This document shows positions 44,725 to 53,327 of a stretch of 64,000 bases of DNA, piece after piece (position 1 is the stretch's first letter; the number at the start of each line of letters is the position of its first letter). The notes beneath the pieces were generated by a model, which ran no database searches, was not told the DNA's origin, and saw only the letters and a program-made list of their open reading frames with translations. The stretch lies in contig NZ_BSOG01000002.1 in NCBI RefSeq assembly GCF_030160395.1, positions 62,001 through 126,000 of the forward strand, written 5' to 3'. Source of the stretch: Chitinimonas prasina (GTDB taxonomy: Bacteria > Pseudomonadota > Gammaproteobacteria > Burkholderiales > Chitinimonadaceae). The translations under genes were made by a program, and so were the position numbers.

Positions 44725-46206
44725 TCAATCGAGTTTTTCCGCCATGGCTTCGCACAAGGTCCTGAGTATCTTGATGCGGGCGTGATACTTGTTATTGGCT
44801 TCCACCAGTGTCCAGGGGGCTTCGCTGGTGCTGGTGCGCTCCACCATATCGTGTACCGCTTCGCGGTAGGCGTCCCATTTCTCGCGGTTACGCCAGTCAT
44901 CTGGCGTGATCTTAAAGCGCTTGAAACCTGTCTGTTCTCGCGCCTCAAAGCGCTTGAGCTGTTCATCGGCATCGATGGCCAGCCAGAACTTGACTACCAC
45001 GACCCCGGCATCGCTCAACTGTCGCTCAAAGTCATTGATCTCGCCGTAGGCCCGCATCCAGTCTGCATCGCTGGCATAGCCTTCCACCCGTTCAACCAGC
45101 ACGCGGCCATACCAGGAGCGATCGAACAAGGTGAACTTGCCGTGCTTGGGCAGGTGTCGCCAGAAGCGCCAGAGATAGGGCTGCGCGCGCTCCTCCTCGC
45201 TGGGCGAGGCGATAGGGATGACATGGTATTGGCGGGCATCCAACGCCGCAGTGATACGGCGTATGGCGCCACCCTTGCCGGCAGCATCGTTCCCTTCGAA
45301 TACAGCAACCACGGCATGTGCGCGAAACCGGGGATGGCGGCTGAGCTGGTTGAGCCTGCCCTGCCATTTTTCGAGCTCGACCAGGTAATCGGCCTTGCTC
45401 ATAGGTTGATCCAGCGCCAGTTTATCGAGCACCCTCACGCCATCCAGCGGCGCCAGCAAAGGCGGTGCATTGGATCGGGGGGTATCCGGCAAAGTCTGCT
45501 CCAGGCGGCTGCGCAAGGCCTGAAGCAGCAATTTTCCTACGGTGAGGCTGCGGTAGCGCTCATCTTCGCCGTCTACCACCACCCAGGGCGCGTGGCCGGT
45601 GCTGGTGCGCAGCAATACCTGCTCGGAGACATCACGTAATTCGTCGTATTGCTTGAAGTGCTCCCAGTCTTCTTCGCGTACACGCCATTGCGTCAGTGGG
45701 TCGGCCTCAAGGGCCTTGAGGCGGGATTTTTGCTGCTTCTTGCCTAGATGGAACCAGAACTTCAGTAGCAGGGCACCTTCGTGGCACAGCATGTCTTCAA
45801 AGCGGACGATGTCGTCCACCGCGCCCCGTAGATCGGCTTTATCGAGCTTGCCCGCCACCCGATTCAGGATAGGTAAGGTATACCAGGAGCCAAACAGTAT
45901 GCCGATACGACCACGGGCGGGCAGGGCACGCCAGAAGCGCCACATGGCTGGCTGAGCGTACTCTTCCAGGCCAGTATCGCCGAAGGCATGGGTATCGATC
46001 AGCCTGGGGTCCATCCACTCATTGAGCAGGTTAACCGTCTCACCCTTGCCTGCGCCGTCTACCCCATTGATAAGGATGATGACGGGAAAGCTGCCCCGTT
46101 CGCGCAACTCGTATTGCGCATCCAGCAAGGCTTCCCGCAGGGCAGGTAGCTGCGCCTTGTAACTATCCTTGTCGACCTTGTGGCCGAGTTCTGCGGCTTC
46201 GAACAT
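44725..46206 (-). CDS. pap: polyphosphate:AMP phosphotransferase (PPK2 class II, two domains)
   Basis: A 493-aa cytoplasmic enzyme built from two fused PPK2 domains. Class II PPK2 transfers phosphate from polyphosphate to AMP to make ADP. Walker A-like sites are GVDGAGKG at 48-55 in the N-terminal domain and GNDAAGKGG at 305-313 in the C-terminal domain; the C-terminal lid and the FDRSWYGRVLVERVEG (~338-353) block with Arg residues are intact, while the N-terminal counterpart reads FGSWYTLPI, suggesting the second domain is the active one, as in the Acinetobacter enzyme. Monocistronic. Confidence 0.9.
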   Translation of the reverse strand: MFEAAELGHKVDKDSYKAQLPALREALLDAQYELRERGSFPVIILINGVDGAGKGETVNLLNEWMDPRLIDTHAFGDTGLEEYAQPAMWRFWRALPARGRIGILFGSWYTLPILNRVAGKLDKADLRGAVDDIVRFEDMLCHEGALLLKFWFHLGKKQQKSRLKALEADPLTQWRVREEDWEHFKQYDELRDVSEQVLLRTSTGHAPWVVVDGEDERYRSLTVGKLLLQALRSRLEQTLPDTPRSNAPPLLAPLDGVRVLDKLALDQPMSKADYLVELEKWQGRLNQLSRHPRFRAHAVVAVFEGNDAAGKGGAIRRITAALDARQYHVIPIASPSEEERAQPYLWRFWRHLPKHGKFTLFDRSWYGRVLVERVEGYASDADWMRAYGEINDFERQLSDAGVVVVKFWLAIDADEQLKRFEAREQTGFKRFKITPDDWRNREKWDAYREAVHDMVERTSTSEAPWTLVEANNKYHARIKILRTLCEAMAEKLD

Positions 46207-46428
46207 GGTGATGCTTTCGCTGGGCTATGGGTGCAATTCTAAAGGTAGTGCAGAACGGATTTTATAAAGTCTGAACGTCATGTTTCGTTGCTATGCTGGT
46301 TTAAGGCTACCAACGAACGCCGCCTGAGTATGCGAGCCAGCTGTGCGACAGACGGCGTATGCTGCGAGGCAGGCTTGCATGTCAACACCAGGTGGCCTCG
46401 GTGAGTAGTGCCATACAAGGATTGCGGC

Positions 46429-47217
46429 ATGATCGTGATCCACCACGGAAGGAGCCTAGTGCAATGCAACGAGGCGGGTATCGTGTACAGGTTGATCGCA
46501 GCGATTCTGTGGTTGTTACTACCCGTGGCTCAGGCCGCAGAGGTCCGGCTGACCTCGCTGTTCTGGCCGCCCTACTCGGGTGAGAAGCTGGCTGGGCAGG
46601 GTATTTCGGTCGAGGTTGCCCGTGCCGCATTCCAAGCGGCGGACAGTAAGCTGAAGGTGGATTTCTATCCATGGGCACGGGCAGTCGCTATGGGTATGGG
46701 GACGCCGGGTTATGCAGGCTACTTCCCTGAATACGATACGCCGGAAGTACGCAGCCGCTGCCATCTTAGCGCCCCCATAGGCAATTCACCGCTAGGCCTG
46801 GCGTACCGCACAGGCCGCCCCTTTGATTGGCAGCAGCCAACTGATCTCAGGCGCTATGTCATAGGCGTGGTACAGAACTATGTGAACACCACCAGCTTTG
46901 ATGCCGATGTGGCGGCAGGCCAGCAGCGGGTGGACAAATCGGTAGACGACACCCGCGTGCTGGTAAAGCTGGCAGCAGGCCGATTTGATGCAGGGGTCAT
47001 GGACAAACATGTCTACGACTATCTGTTACGGACAGACAAGGCTTTGGCCGGCAAGCGCACGCAGTTGCTGTTTCACCCTAGGCTGCTGGAGGACAAGCAG
47101 CTCCATATCTGCTTTCGCCCCACGGCCGAGGGCAGGGCCTTGGCGCAGCGCTTTAACGCGGCCTTGGCAGGCGTGGATGTCATGGCAATCTATACCCGCC
47201 ATCTGGCGGTACAGTAG
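46429..47217 (+). CDS. periplasmic solute-binding-like protein (SBP_bac_3 type)
   Basis: A ~262-aa exported protein with the family pattern of small periplasmic binding domains: a signal helix (VYRLIAAILWLLLPVAQA), then LTSLFWPPYSG, GISVEVARAAF, the FYPWARAVAMG block and GVMDKHVYDYLL. This type is common in beta/gamma-proteobacteria as stand-alone amino-acid-binding-like proteins without ABC genes. No transporter genes are adjacent. Start uncertain: ATG 46429 has AAGGA 8 nt upstream; GTG 46459 and GTG 46483 are also possible and would shorten the long n-region. Confidence 0.75.
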   Translation: MIVIHHGRSLVQCNEAGIVYRLIAAILWLLLPVAQAAEVRLTSLFWPPYSGEKLAGQGISVEVARAAFQAADSKLKVDFYPWARAVAMGMGTPGYAGYFPEYDTPEVRSRCHLSAPIGNSPLGLAYRTGRPFDWQQPTDLRRYVIGVVQNYVNTTSFDADVAAGQQRVDKSVDDTRVLVKLAAGRFDAGVMDKHVYDYLLRTDKALAGKRTQLLFHPRLLEDKQLHICFRPTAEGRALAQRFNAALAGVDVMAIYTRHLAVQ

Positions 47218-47621
47218 CGCTTGAGCTGTTGCCCAGGCCGCTTCAGCGATGTCCTTTTCCTTGCGGCATGATGTGGCTGAATAGGAATTTCCACTTACCT
47301 ATCAAATACATGTGGCGCCTTGTAGGTGGCTTTGCCTTTGTTGGCTGGGCGGCACTCCAGCAGTTCCCTATCACCCTGTTTTGCCTGCAGCCCTGGCTTT
47401 TGAGCGGCTGACGCCCCTGGCCTGGGCGCTTGGCGATACCCATTATTCGATTGGGGTAAGGTGGCATTCTTTCGTTTGCGCGGGGTGGGTTGCGGGCAGT
47501 GTAAGGCAGGTTTTGTGCCTGTTGTTAGCGACAAGAACTAGCGTACTGATTTAAAATGGCTTTTATTCAAGCGGGCGTGTCGCGTGGCACGCCCGTTATG
47601 CTTTTGTACTGAGGAATTGCT
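47218..47621. other. intergenic region upstream of rimO
   Basis: About 404 bp with no supported gene. The last 100 bp are AT-rich (around 47545-47570) and probably hold the rimO promoter. An 8-bp perfect hairpin CGGGCGTG/CACGCCCG lies at 47572-47595, 26 bp before the start codon. It has no long T tract, so it may be a leader hairpin or a weak terminator. Confidence 0.4.
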
Positions 47622-48938
47622 ATGCACGCCCCAAAAGTCGGTTTCGTTTCACTCGGTTGCCCTAAGGCGTTGGTCGACTCTGAGCAGATTTTGACCCAGC
47701 TTCGTGCTGAGGGTTACACCATTTCGCCCAGCTATCAGGATGCTGATTTGGTCGTGGTCAATACCTGTGGCTTTATTGATAGTGCGGTGGCCGAGTCACT
47801 GGATGCCATCGGCGAGGCTCTGAACGAGAGCGGCAAGGTTATCGTGACCGGCTGCCTGGGCGCCAAGGATGGCGGCAATCAGATACGTGATGTGCATCCC
47901 TCTGTGCTGGCGGTAACAGGCCCGCATGCGACCCAGGAGGTGATGGCAGCGGTGCACGAGCATCTGCCCAAGCCACATGACCCATTCATCGACCTGGTGC
48001 CGCCGCAAGGGGTGAAGCTCACGCCCAAGCATTATGCCTATCTGAAGATATCGGAAGGCTGTAATCACCGTTGTTCTTTCTGCATCATCCCATCCATGCG
48101 TGGCGATCTGGACTCGCGGCCCATTCACGAGGTACTGAAAGAGGCGGAGAACCTGGTGAAGGCGGGGGTGAAGGAGCTGCTGGTGATTTCACAGGACACC
48201 TCGGCCTATGGGGTGGATGTGAAGTACAAGACCGGCTTCCACAACGGCCGCCCGGTCAAGACACGCATGACCGAGTTGGTGCGTGAGTTGGGTGATATGG
48301 GTGCCTGGGTACGCCTGCACTATGTCTACCCTTATCCGCATGTGGATGAAGTAATCGAGCTGATGGCGGCTGGCAAGGTGCTGCCATATCTGGATATCCC
48401 GTTCCAGCATGCCAGCCCCACCGTGCTCAAGGCCATGAAAAGGCCAGCCAATGCCGAGAATGTGCTGAAGCGCCTGGCTCGTTGGCGTGAGGTCTGTCCT
48501 GATATCGCCATCCGTTCGACCTTTATCACGGGATTCCCTGGCGAGACTGAGGCGGATTTCCAGATGCTGCTGGATTTCCTGGATGAAGCCCAGCTGGATC
48601 GGGTGGGCTGCTTTACCTATTCGGCGGTTGATGGGGCAACGGCCAATGATTTGCCCAATCATGTCGACCCCGAGGTGGCGGAAGAGCGCAAGGCACGCTT
48701 TATGGAAAAGCAGGCCGCCATCAGTGCCGCAAAGCTGCAGGCCAAGATAGGCCGCAAACTCACCGTTCTGGTGGATGAGATAGATGAGCAGGGTGTGGTA
48801 GCTCGTAGTTACGCCGATGCCCCGGAAATCGATGGTCTGGTCTACATTGAAGAGACAGAGGGTGTCCGCGTTGGTGACTTCCTGGAAGTGGAAGTGACTG
48901 ATGCCGACGAATATGACTTGTGGGCGCAGCAAGTGTAA
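47622..48938 (+). CDS. rimO: ribosomal protein S12 methylthiotransferase
   Basis: A 438-aa radical-SAM enzyme that methylthiolates Asp89 (E. coli number 88) of ribosomal protein S12. The N-terminal MTTase domain supplies three cluster Cys (13, 49, 78), and the radical-SAM CxxxCxxC is Cys147-151-154 (CNHRCSFC). The C-terminal TRAM domain (about 370-438) ends in [15 protein letters not shown] lies 7 nt before the ATG. It is followed 46 bp later by oxyR. Related MiaB differs in the TRAM region and the SEGC context. Confidence 0.95.
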   Translation: MHAPKVGFVSLGCPKALVDSEQILTQLRAEGYTISPSYQDADLVVVNTCGFIDSAVAESLDAIGEALNESGKVIVTGCLGAKDGGNQIRDVHPSVLAVTGPHATQEVMAAVHEHLPKPHDPFIDLVPPQGVKLTPKHYAYLKISEGCNHRCSFCIIPSMRGDLDSRPIHEVLKEAENLVKAGVKELLVISQDTSAYGVDVKYKTGFHNGRPVKTRMTELVRELGDMGAWVRLHYVYPYPHVDEVIELMAAGKVLPYLDIPFQHASPTVLKAMKRPANAENVLKRLARWREVCPDIAIRSTFITGFPGETEADFQMLLDFLDEAQLDRVGCFTYSAVDGATANDLPNHVDPEVAEERKARFMEKQAAISAAKLQAKIGRKLTVLVDEIDEQGVVARSYADAPEIDGLVYIEETEGVRVGDFLEVEVTDADEYDLWAQQV

Positions 48939-48984
48939 GATTTCACTAATGTTGCACCCACGTACTAACACTTGACCGGCACCC

Positions 48985-49923
48985 ATGACGCTCACCGAAC
49001 TGAAGTACATTGTCGCTGTCGCCCGTGAACGCCATTTTGGCCGGGCTGCGGGTGCCTGCTTTGTCAGCCAGCCCACGCTCAGTGTGGCGGTCAAGAAGCT
49101 GGAGGACGAACTCGGGGTGACTTTGTTTGAGCGCTCGGCCGGTGATGTCTCGGTGACACCTATAGGCGAGCGCATTGTGTCGGAAGCGCAGCGGGTGCTG
49201 GAGCAGGTGCAGACCATCAAGCAGTTGGCGGAGCAGGGCAAGGATCCCTTGTCAGGCCCCTTGCGCCTGGGTGCCATCTACACCATCAGCCCCTATCTGT
49301 TGCCATTTCTGATACCCCGCTTGCGCCTGGCTGCACCGCAGATGCAGTTGCTGCTGGAAGAGAACTACACCGCACGCCTGGCCGAGATGCTCAAGCAGGG
49401 CGATATCGATGTGGCCATTCTGTCTGAGCCTTTCCGTGAAAGCGGTATCGCCACGCAAGCCGTGTATGACGAGCCCTTTGTGGTGGCCACTCCCAAGGGC
49501 CACCCATGGGAAAAGCTCAAGTCGGTGGATTCGGCCCAGCTGGAAGAAGAGAACGTCTTGCTGCTCTCGCCTGGCAACTGCTTCCGAGATCAGGTGTTGC
49601 AGACCTGCCCTGAGCTTAATCGGGAAGCGGTACATGCGGGTAGCAGCCTGCAGCGCACCTTGCAGGGATCGTCGCTGACGACCATACGCCATATGGTGGC
49701 GGGTGGTATCGGGGTGACGGTACTGCCGGTTACTTCCATTACAGCAGCCGACGAGCAGTTGCTGACCATCCGCCCGTTCAAGGGTCATCCACCCATACGC
49801 AGGGTGGTGCTGGCCTGGCGGCGCAATTTCCCCCGGCGTGAGGCCATAGAGGCGGTACGCCAAGCCATACTGGGTAGTGCCATGGCGGGCGTCACCATGC
49901 TGCCCGACTCACCCATCGAGTAA
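48985..49923 (+). CDS. oxyR: hydrogen peroxide-inducible transcription activator OxyR
   Basis: A 312-aa LysR-type regulator. The N-terminal winged helix-turn-helix (1-60) is followed by the substrate domain. The redox pair is at the same positions as in E. coli: Cys199 and Cys208 in GNCFRDQVLQTCPEL. The oxidised form activates peroxide-defence genes. It lies 46 bp after rimO and 131 bp before the rubrerythrin gene; a site like its consensus lies in that gap (49948-49984). Confidence 0.95.
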   Translation: MTLTELKYIVAVARERHFGRAAGACFVSQPTLSVAVKKLEDELGVTLFERSAGDVSVTPIGERIVSEAQRVLEQVQTIKQLAEQGKDPLSGPLRLGAIYTISPYLLPFLIPRLRLAAPQMQLLLEENYTARLAEMLKQGDIDVAILSEPFRESGIATQAVYDEPFVVATPKGHPWEKLKSVDSAQLEEENVLLLSPGNCFRDQVLQTCPELNREAVHAGSSLQRTLQGSSLTTIRHMVAGGIGVTVLPVTSITAADEQLLTIRPFKGHPPIRRVVLAWRRNFPRREAIEAVRQAILGSAMAGVTMLPDSPIE

Positions 49924-49947
49924 GCCCCAATTGCCATTCTTTTGATA

Positions 49948-49984
49948 ATAGCAAATAGCTATTGATTGCTTTTTGATATTCAAT
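49948..49984 (+). promoter_or_regulatory. OxyR-like binding site
   Basis: ATAG-N7-CTAT at 49948-49962 is a perfect half of the OxyR tetramer consensus (ATAG-N7-CTAT-N7-ATAG-N7-CTAT); the next N18 step ends in CAAT at 49981-49984 (3 of 4), while the third quarter is not conserved. The first half is also a palindrome AATAGC-N5-GCTATT. It lies directly upstream of, and overlaps, a possible promoter. Confidence 0.6.
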
Positions 49985-49993
49985 TTCTATTAT
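49966..49993 (+). promoter_or_regulatory. possible promoter of the rubrerythrin gene
   Basis: -35-like TTGCTT (49966-49971), 16-bp spacer and -10-like TATTAT (49988-49993, 5 of 6 to TATAAT). The weak -35 next to an OxyR-like site is what an activator-dependent promoter would look like. Confidence 0.4.
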
Positions 49994-50054
49994 TGATAGC
50001 TTCTCTCTACCATACGCTCATCCGATCGCAACCGAGCATGTAAGGAGAAGTGTC

Positions 50055-50531
50055 ATGGCTGCCAATACCCCGTCCGCCACCATAAAGAATCTCGAGTCGG
50101 CCTTTGCTGGCGAGTCGATGGCCCACATCAAGTACCGCTATTTTGCCAAGCTGGCCCGCGAGGCTGGTGACCTGGAAACCGCCAAGGCTTTCGAGGAAAC
50201 CGCCGAACAGGAGGTGATGCACGCCTTCGGCCATTTGGACCTGTTGTTTCCAAAAGACACCATGACGCCTGCCAAGGCTTTGCAGTACGCCATTGATGGC
50301 GAGACGTACGAATACACCGAGATGTATCCGACTTTCCGCCACGAGGCCGTGAAAGAAGGCAATGACGCGGCCGTACGCGAAATCGACGAGCAGATCGCCG
50401 AGTCGAAAGAGCATGCCGAGCGCTTCAAGCAGACCCTGGAAAAAGCCGCCAAACGATTTGCCGCACTCGCCAAGGTTGAAGAGCGCCACGCCAACCATTA
50501 CCGTGCGGTTCTCGCGAGTCTGTCCGCCTGA
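50055..50531 (+). CDS. rubrerythrin (erythrin form, no rubredoxin domain)
   Basis: A 158-aa ferritin-like di-iron protein that reduces hydrogen peroxide. The helices with ligands are visible: [32 protein letters not shown] and [10 protein letters not shown]. Classical rubrerythrin has a C-terminal rubredoxin domain; this one lacks it, and a separate rubredoxin gene begins 41 bp downstream, a likely electron donor. The gene begins 131 bp after oxyR. AAGGAG lies upstream of the ATG. Confidence 0.9.
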   Translation: MAANTPSATIKNLESAFAGESMAHIKYRYFAKLAREAGDLETAKAFEETAEQEVMHAFGHLDLLFPKDTMTPAKALQYAIDGETYEYTEMYPTFRHEAVKEGNDAAVREIDEQIAESKEHAERFKQTLEKAAKRFAALAKVEERHANHYRAVLASLSA

Positions 50532-50572
50532 TTGGGCGGATCGCGGATAAAGCTAAAAATAGGAGCATCGTC

Positions 50573-50740
50573 ATGCGTCAATTTCAATGTATTGTTTGTG
50601 GTTTCATCTACGACGAATCGGTAGGCTTGCCTGAAGATGGCATTGCCGCTGGTACCGCGTGGGATGCGATTCCGGAAGACTGGTCCTGCCCTGACTGCGG
50701 CGTGGCCAAGGCTGATTTCGAGATGGTGCAGATCGCTTGA
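50573..50740 (+). CDS. rubredoxin
   Basis: A 55-aa iron protein with the two CxxC pairs (CIVCG at 6-10 and CPDCG at 39-43) that hold one iron, plus the aromatic core [16 protein letters not shown] is 8 nt before the ATG at 50573. It lies between rubrerythrin and rubredoxin reductase, so it probably carries electrons from NAD(P)H to the peroxidase. Too short to be noticed in many gene searches; all features of a classical rubredoxin are present. Confidence 0.95.
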   Translation: MRQFQCIVCGFIYDESVGLPEDGIAAGTAWDAIPEDWSCPDCGVAKADFEMVQIA

Positions 50741-50821
50741 TTGCGGCTTACGCATCGCTGATCCGTGCGGCCCGGTTCGGTATGGCTAGCCTTGGTGGCT
50801 GCCATCCCGGTCGGGCAAATT

Positions 50822-50947
50822 AGAGCGGCTAACAAAACCCAGCGTAGCGGTTCTGGCTAGGCGTGTGAGCGCTGGCGCGCTCAGCAGACAGTACGTTGGT
50901 ACGGCAAGCTCGCACAACAACGCCAGAAGGGTTTTGTTAGCGGCTCT
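50822..50947. repeat. 126-bp structured inverted-repeat (MITE-like) element
   Basis: The ends are 19-bp inverted repeats with one mismatch (50822-50840 and 50929-50947; core GCTAACAAAACCC is perfect). A second 7-bp inverted pair TTCTGGC/GCCAGAA (50851-50857 and 50922-50928) and an internal hairpin TGAGCGC-TGGC-GCGCTCA (50866-50883) lie inside. It has no ORF and lies between the rubredoxin and the rubredoxin reductase genes. No clear target-site duplication. Mobility is inferred from the structure only. Confidence 0.65.
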
Positions 50948-50982
50948 TTGTCTTAGTTTTTACCTTTTGTTGTGGAGCATGC

Positions 50983-52131
50983 ATGACTGCCCCGATTACC
51001 TTGGTCGGCTCTGGCCTGGCTGGTTACAACCTGGCGCGCGAACTGCGCAAACTCCTGCCTGATGCGCCCTTGCGCGTCGTGACAGCAGATGCGGGCGATT
51101 TTTACTCCAAGCCCATGCTGTCGAATGCGCTGACCGCCAACAAGACAGCGGCTCAACTGGCCATGAAACCGGTGGCCAAGATGGTGGAGGAACTCAAGGC
51201 CGAGGTGTTGAACCACACCCGGGTAACCGCCATAGACCGTACCGCCAAAGTATTGCACACCGCTGCGGGCGAGCTGCCATACAGCAAGCTGGTACTGGCG
51301 CTGGGGGCTGATCAATTGCTGCCCGGCCTGGCGGGCGATGCCGCAGCGGCAGTGGTCAGTGTCAATGACCTGGCTGAGTACGCCCATTTCCGTGAGTTGC
51401 TGGAAGGCAAGCAGCGTATTGTCCTGCTGGGGGCGGGCCTGATTGGATGTGAGTTTGCCAATGACCTGGCAGCCAGCGGTAGGCAGGTCGATGTGGTGGA
51501 CTTGGCCAACTGGCCCTTATCACGCTTGCTGCCTGAGACGGCGGGGCAATACCTGCACGACAAGCTGGCTGGCCTGGGGGTGCGCTTTCACCTGGGTACC
51601 AGTGTGCAGGCAGTAGAGGGGGAAGCCGGGGCCTACCGTGTGAGCCTAGCGAATGGCAAGGTGCTGGAGGCCGAGCTGGTGCTCTCGGCCATCGGCCTGC
51701 GGCCACGCCTGCAACTGGCCAGTGCTGCAGGGCTGGCAGTAAATCGCGGCATCGTGGTGAATCGATTGCTGCAGACCAGCGACCCGGATATCTACGCGCT
51801 GGGCGACTGCGCTGAGGTGGATGGCCAGGTGCTGCCCTTTGTGCTGCCTATCATGCAGGCTGCCCGAGCGCTGGCGCCGACACTGGCAGGAACACCGACT
51901 CCGGTGGTGTACCCAGCCATGCCGGTGGTGGTGAAGACGCCCGTGTGCCCAACCGTGGTGGCGCCGCCTGCCATGGGTAGCGTGGGTGCCTGGCAGGTGG
52001 AACGCAGCGAGACTGGCGTCAAGGCGCTGTTCAAGGGAGAGCAGGATCAGTTGCTGGGCTTTGCCTTGATGGGTGCAGCGACCTCAGAACGCCAAGCATT
52101 GGCGCCGCAACTGCCCGCTGTGCTGGCCTGA
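50983..52131 (+). CDS. rubredoxin-NAD(+) reductase (FAD-dependent)
   Basis: A 382-aa flavoprotein of the pyridine-nucleotide disulfide oxidoreductase fold. The N-terminal FAD motif is GSGLAG (8-13); the second Rossmann motif is GAGLIG in LLGAGLIGCEF; the FAD-contact block ends IYALGDCAEV. It has no redox-active CxxxxC, as expected for rubredoxin reductases (AlkT/RubB type). It transfers electrons from NAD(P)H to rubredoxin. Its start is 36 bp after the inverted-repeat element, 242 bp after the rubredoxin gene. Confidence 0.88.
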   Translation: MTAPITLVGSGLAGYNLARELRKLLPDAPLRVVTADAGDFYSKPMLSNALTANKTAAQLAMKPVAKMVEELKAEVLNHTRVTAIDRTAKVLHTAAGELPYSKLVLALGADQLLPGLAGDAAAAVVSVNDLAEYAHFRELLEGKQRIVLLGAGLIGCEFANDLAASGRQVDVVDLANWPLSRLLPETAGQYLHDKLAGLGVRFHLGTSVQAVEGEAGAYRVSLANGKVLEAELVLSAIGLRPRLQLASAAGLAVNRGIVVNRLLQTSDPDIYALGDCAEVDGQVLPFVLPIMQAARALAPTLAGTPTPVVYPAMPVVVKTPVCPTVVAPPAMGSVGAWQVERSETGVKALFKGEQDQLLGFALMGAATSERQALAPQLPAVLA

Positions 52132-52143
52132 TAGCCGGACGCC

Positions 52144-53271
52144 ATGCAACTACGCCTGCTGGAAGGGATGCATGCCATACCGGCAGCCTCGTGGAATGCG
52201 CTGGCCGGTATGCAGCCTTTTCTGCAGCACGCCTTTCTGGCGGCACTGGAAGATACCGGCTGCGTAGGCGGGCAAACCGGCTGGCAGCCTTTGCACGCTG
52301 TGCTGGAGGATGGACACGGCCTGCAGGCGGCCATGCCACTCTATGCCAAGACCCATTCCTGGGGCGAGTATGTGTTTGACTGGGCCTGGGCGGATGCCAG
52401 CGAGCGCGCAGGACTGCCTTACTATCCCAAGCTGCTGTCGGCCGTCCCTTTTACACCCGTACCCGGCAAGCGAGTGATGGCGCGAGACGAGCAGAGCCGA
52501 GGCCTGTTGCTGCAAGGGGTGTTGGCTATGGCGGGGCAGGCTGGCTTTTCTGGCGTGCACTGCCTGTTTCCGGCCGAGGCAGAGGAAGCCAGCCTGGCGG
52601 AAGCAGGCTTGCTGTGCCGCAGAGGCTTGCAGTTCCATTGGCTGAATCGGGGCTATGGCGATTACGAGGACTTCCTGGCTGCATTGACGCGCGATAAGCG
52701 CAAGAAGTTGCGGCAGGAGCGGCGCAAGGTGCTGGATGCCGGCATCACGGTCATACGGAAGACAGCCGGTGATATCACGCCGGCCGATTGGGCCTTTTTT
52801 GCACGCTGCTATCAACAGACCTACCTAGAGCATCGCTCTACGCCATACCTGAATCTAGACTTCTTTGAGCGTTTGGGCGGCGTCATGGGCCAGCACTGTT
52901 TGCTGGTATTGGCCTACCAGCATGGCCAGCCCATCGCGGCGGCGCTCAATTTGTTCGATGAGCAGCGCCTGTTTGGCCGCTATTGGGGGGCGACATGCTT
53001 CGTGCCCAGTCTCCATTTTGAGCTTTGCTACCACCAGGGGATCGAGTTCGCCATCGAGCGGGGCCTGGCGGTATTCGAAGGGGGCGCCCAGGGTGAGCAC
53101 AAACTGGCGCGCGGTTTCGAGGCGGTGGAGACCCGATCCTGGCATTGGCTGGCGCAGCCGGGCCTAGCCACGGCCGTGGAGCGTTTTCTGCTGCGTGAGG
53201 GGCAGGGCGTGCAACATTATCTCGGTGAGTTGGATGAGCGGGCACCGTTTCGGGCAATGCCCGGCGCTTGA
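52144..53271 (+). CDS. FemAB-like acyltransferase-fold protein (DUF482)
   Basis: A 375-aa cytoplasmic protein matching DUF482 (peptidoglycan-related FemAB/GNAT-like). Family features are KTHSWGEYVFDWAWADAS in the N-terminal half, DFLAALTRDKRKKLRQERRKV and the C-terminal ALNLFDEQRLFGRYWG, HFELCYHQGIEFAI, GEHKLARGF. The function of the family is not firmly known; amino-acyl transfer by GNAT fold is assumed. It starts 12 bp after the rubredoxin reductase gene and is probably co-transcribed with it, though no functional link is known. Confidence 0.8.
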   Translation: MQLRLLEGMHAIPAASWNALAGMQPFLQHAFLAALEDTGCVGGQTGWQPLHAVLEDGHGLQAAMPLYAKTHSWGEYVFDWAWADASERAGLPYYPKLLSAVPFTPVPGKRVMARDEQSRGLLLQGVLAMAGQAGFSGVHCLFPAEAEEASLAEAGLLCRRGLQFHWLNRGYGDYEDFLAALTRDKRKKLRQERRKVLDAGITVIRKTAGDITPADWAFFARCYQQTYLEHRSTPYLNLDFFERLGGVMGQHCLLVLAYQHGQPIAAALNLFDEQRLFGRYWGATCFVPSLHFELCYHQGIEFAIERGLAVFEGGAQGEHKLARGFEAVETRSWHWLAQPGLATAVERFLLREGQGVQHYLGELDERAPFRAMPGA

Positions 53272-53327
53272 GTTCCACCTGGGGGCTGCGTAGCATGAAC
53301 GAATCAAGCGCTCGTTAGAATTGATTC

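Noticed and set aside
47229-47411. A 60-codon open frame in the rimO upstream gap
   Set aside because: Lacks a ribosome site and shows no family resemblance; frames of this size are expected by chance at this GC content.
50822-50947. Integron attC site
   Set aside because: The outer boxes read GGCTAAC and GTTAGCG and do not fit RYYYAAC/GTTRRRY, the outer stem is a continuous 13-bp perfect pair without the usual spacers, and no integrase or cassette array is present.
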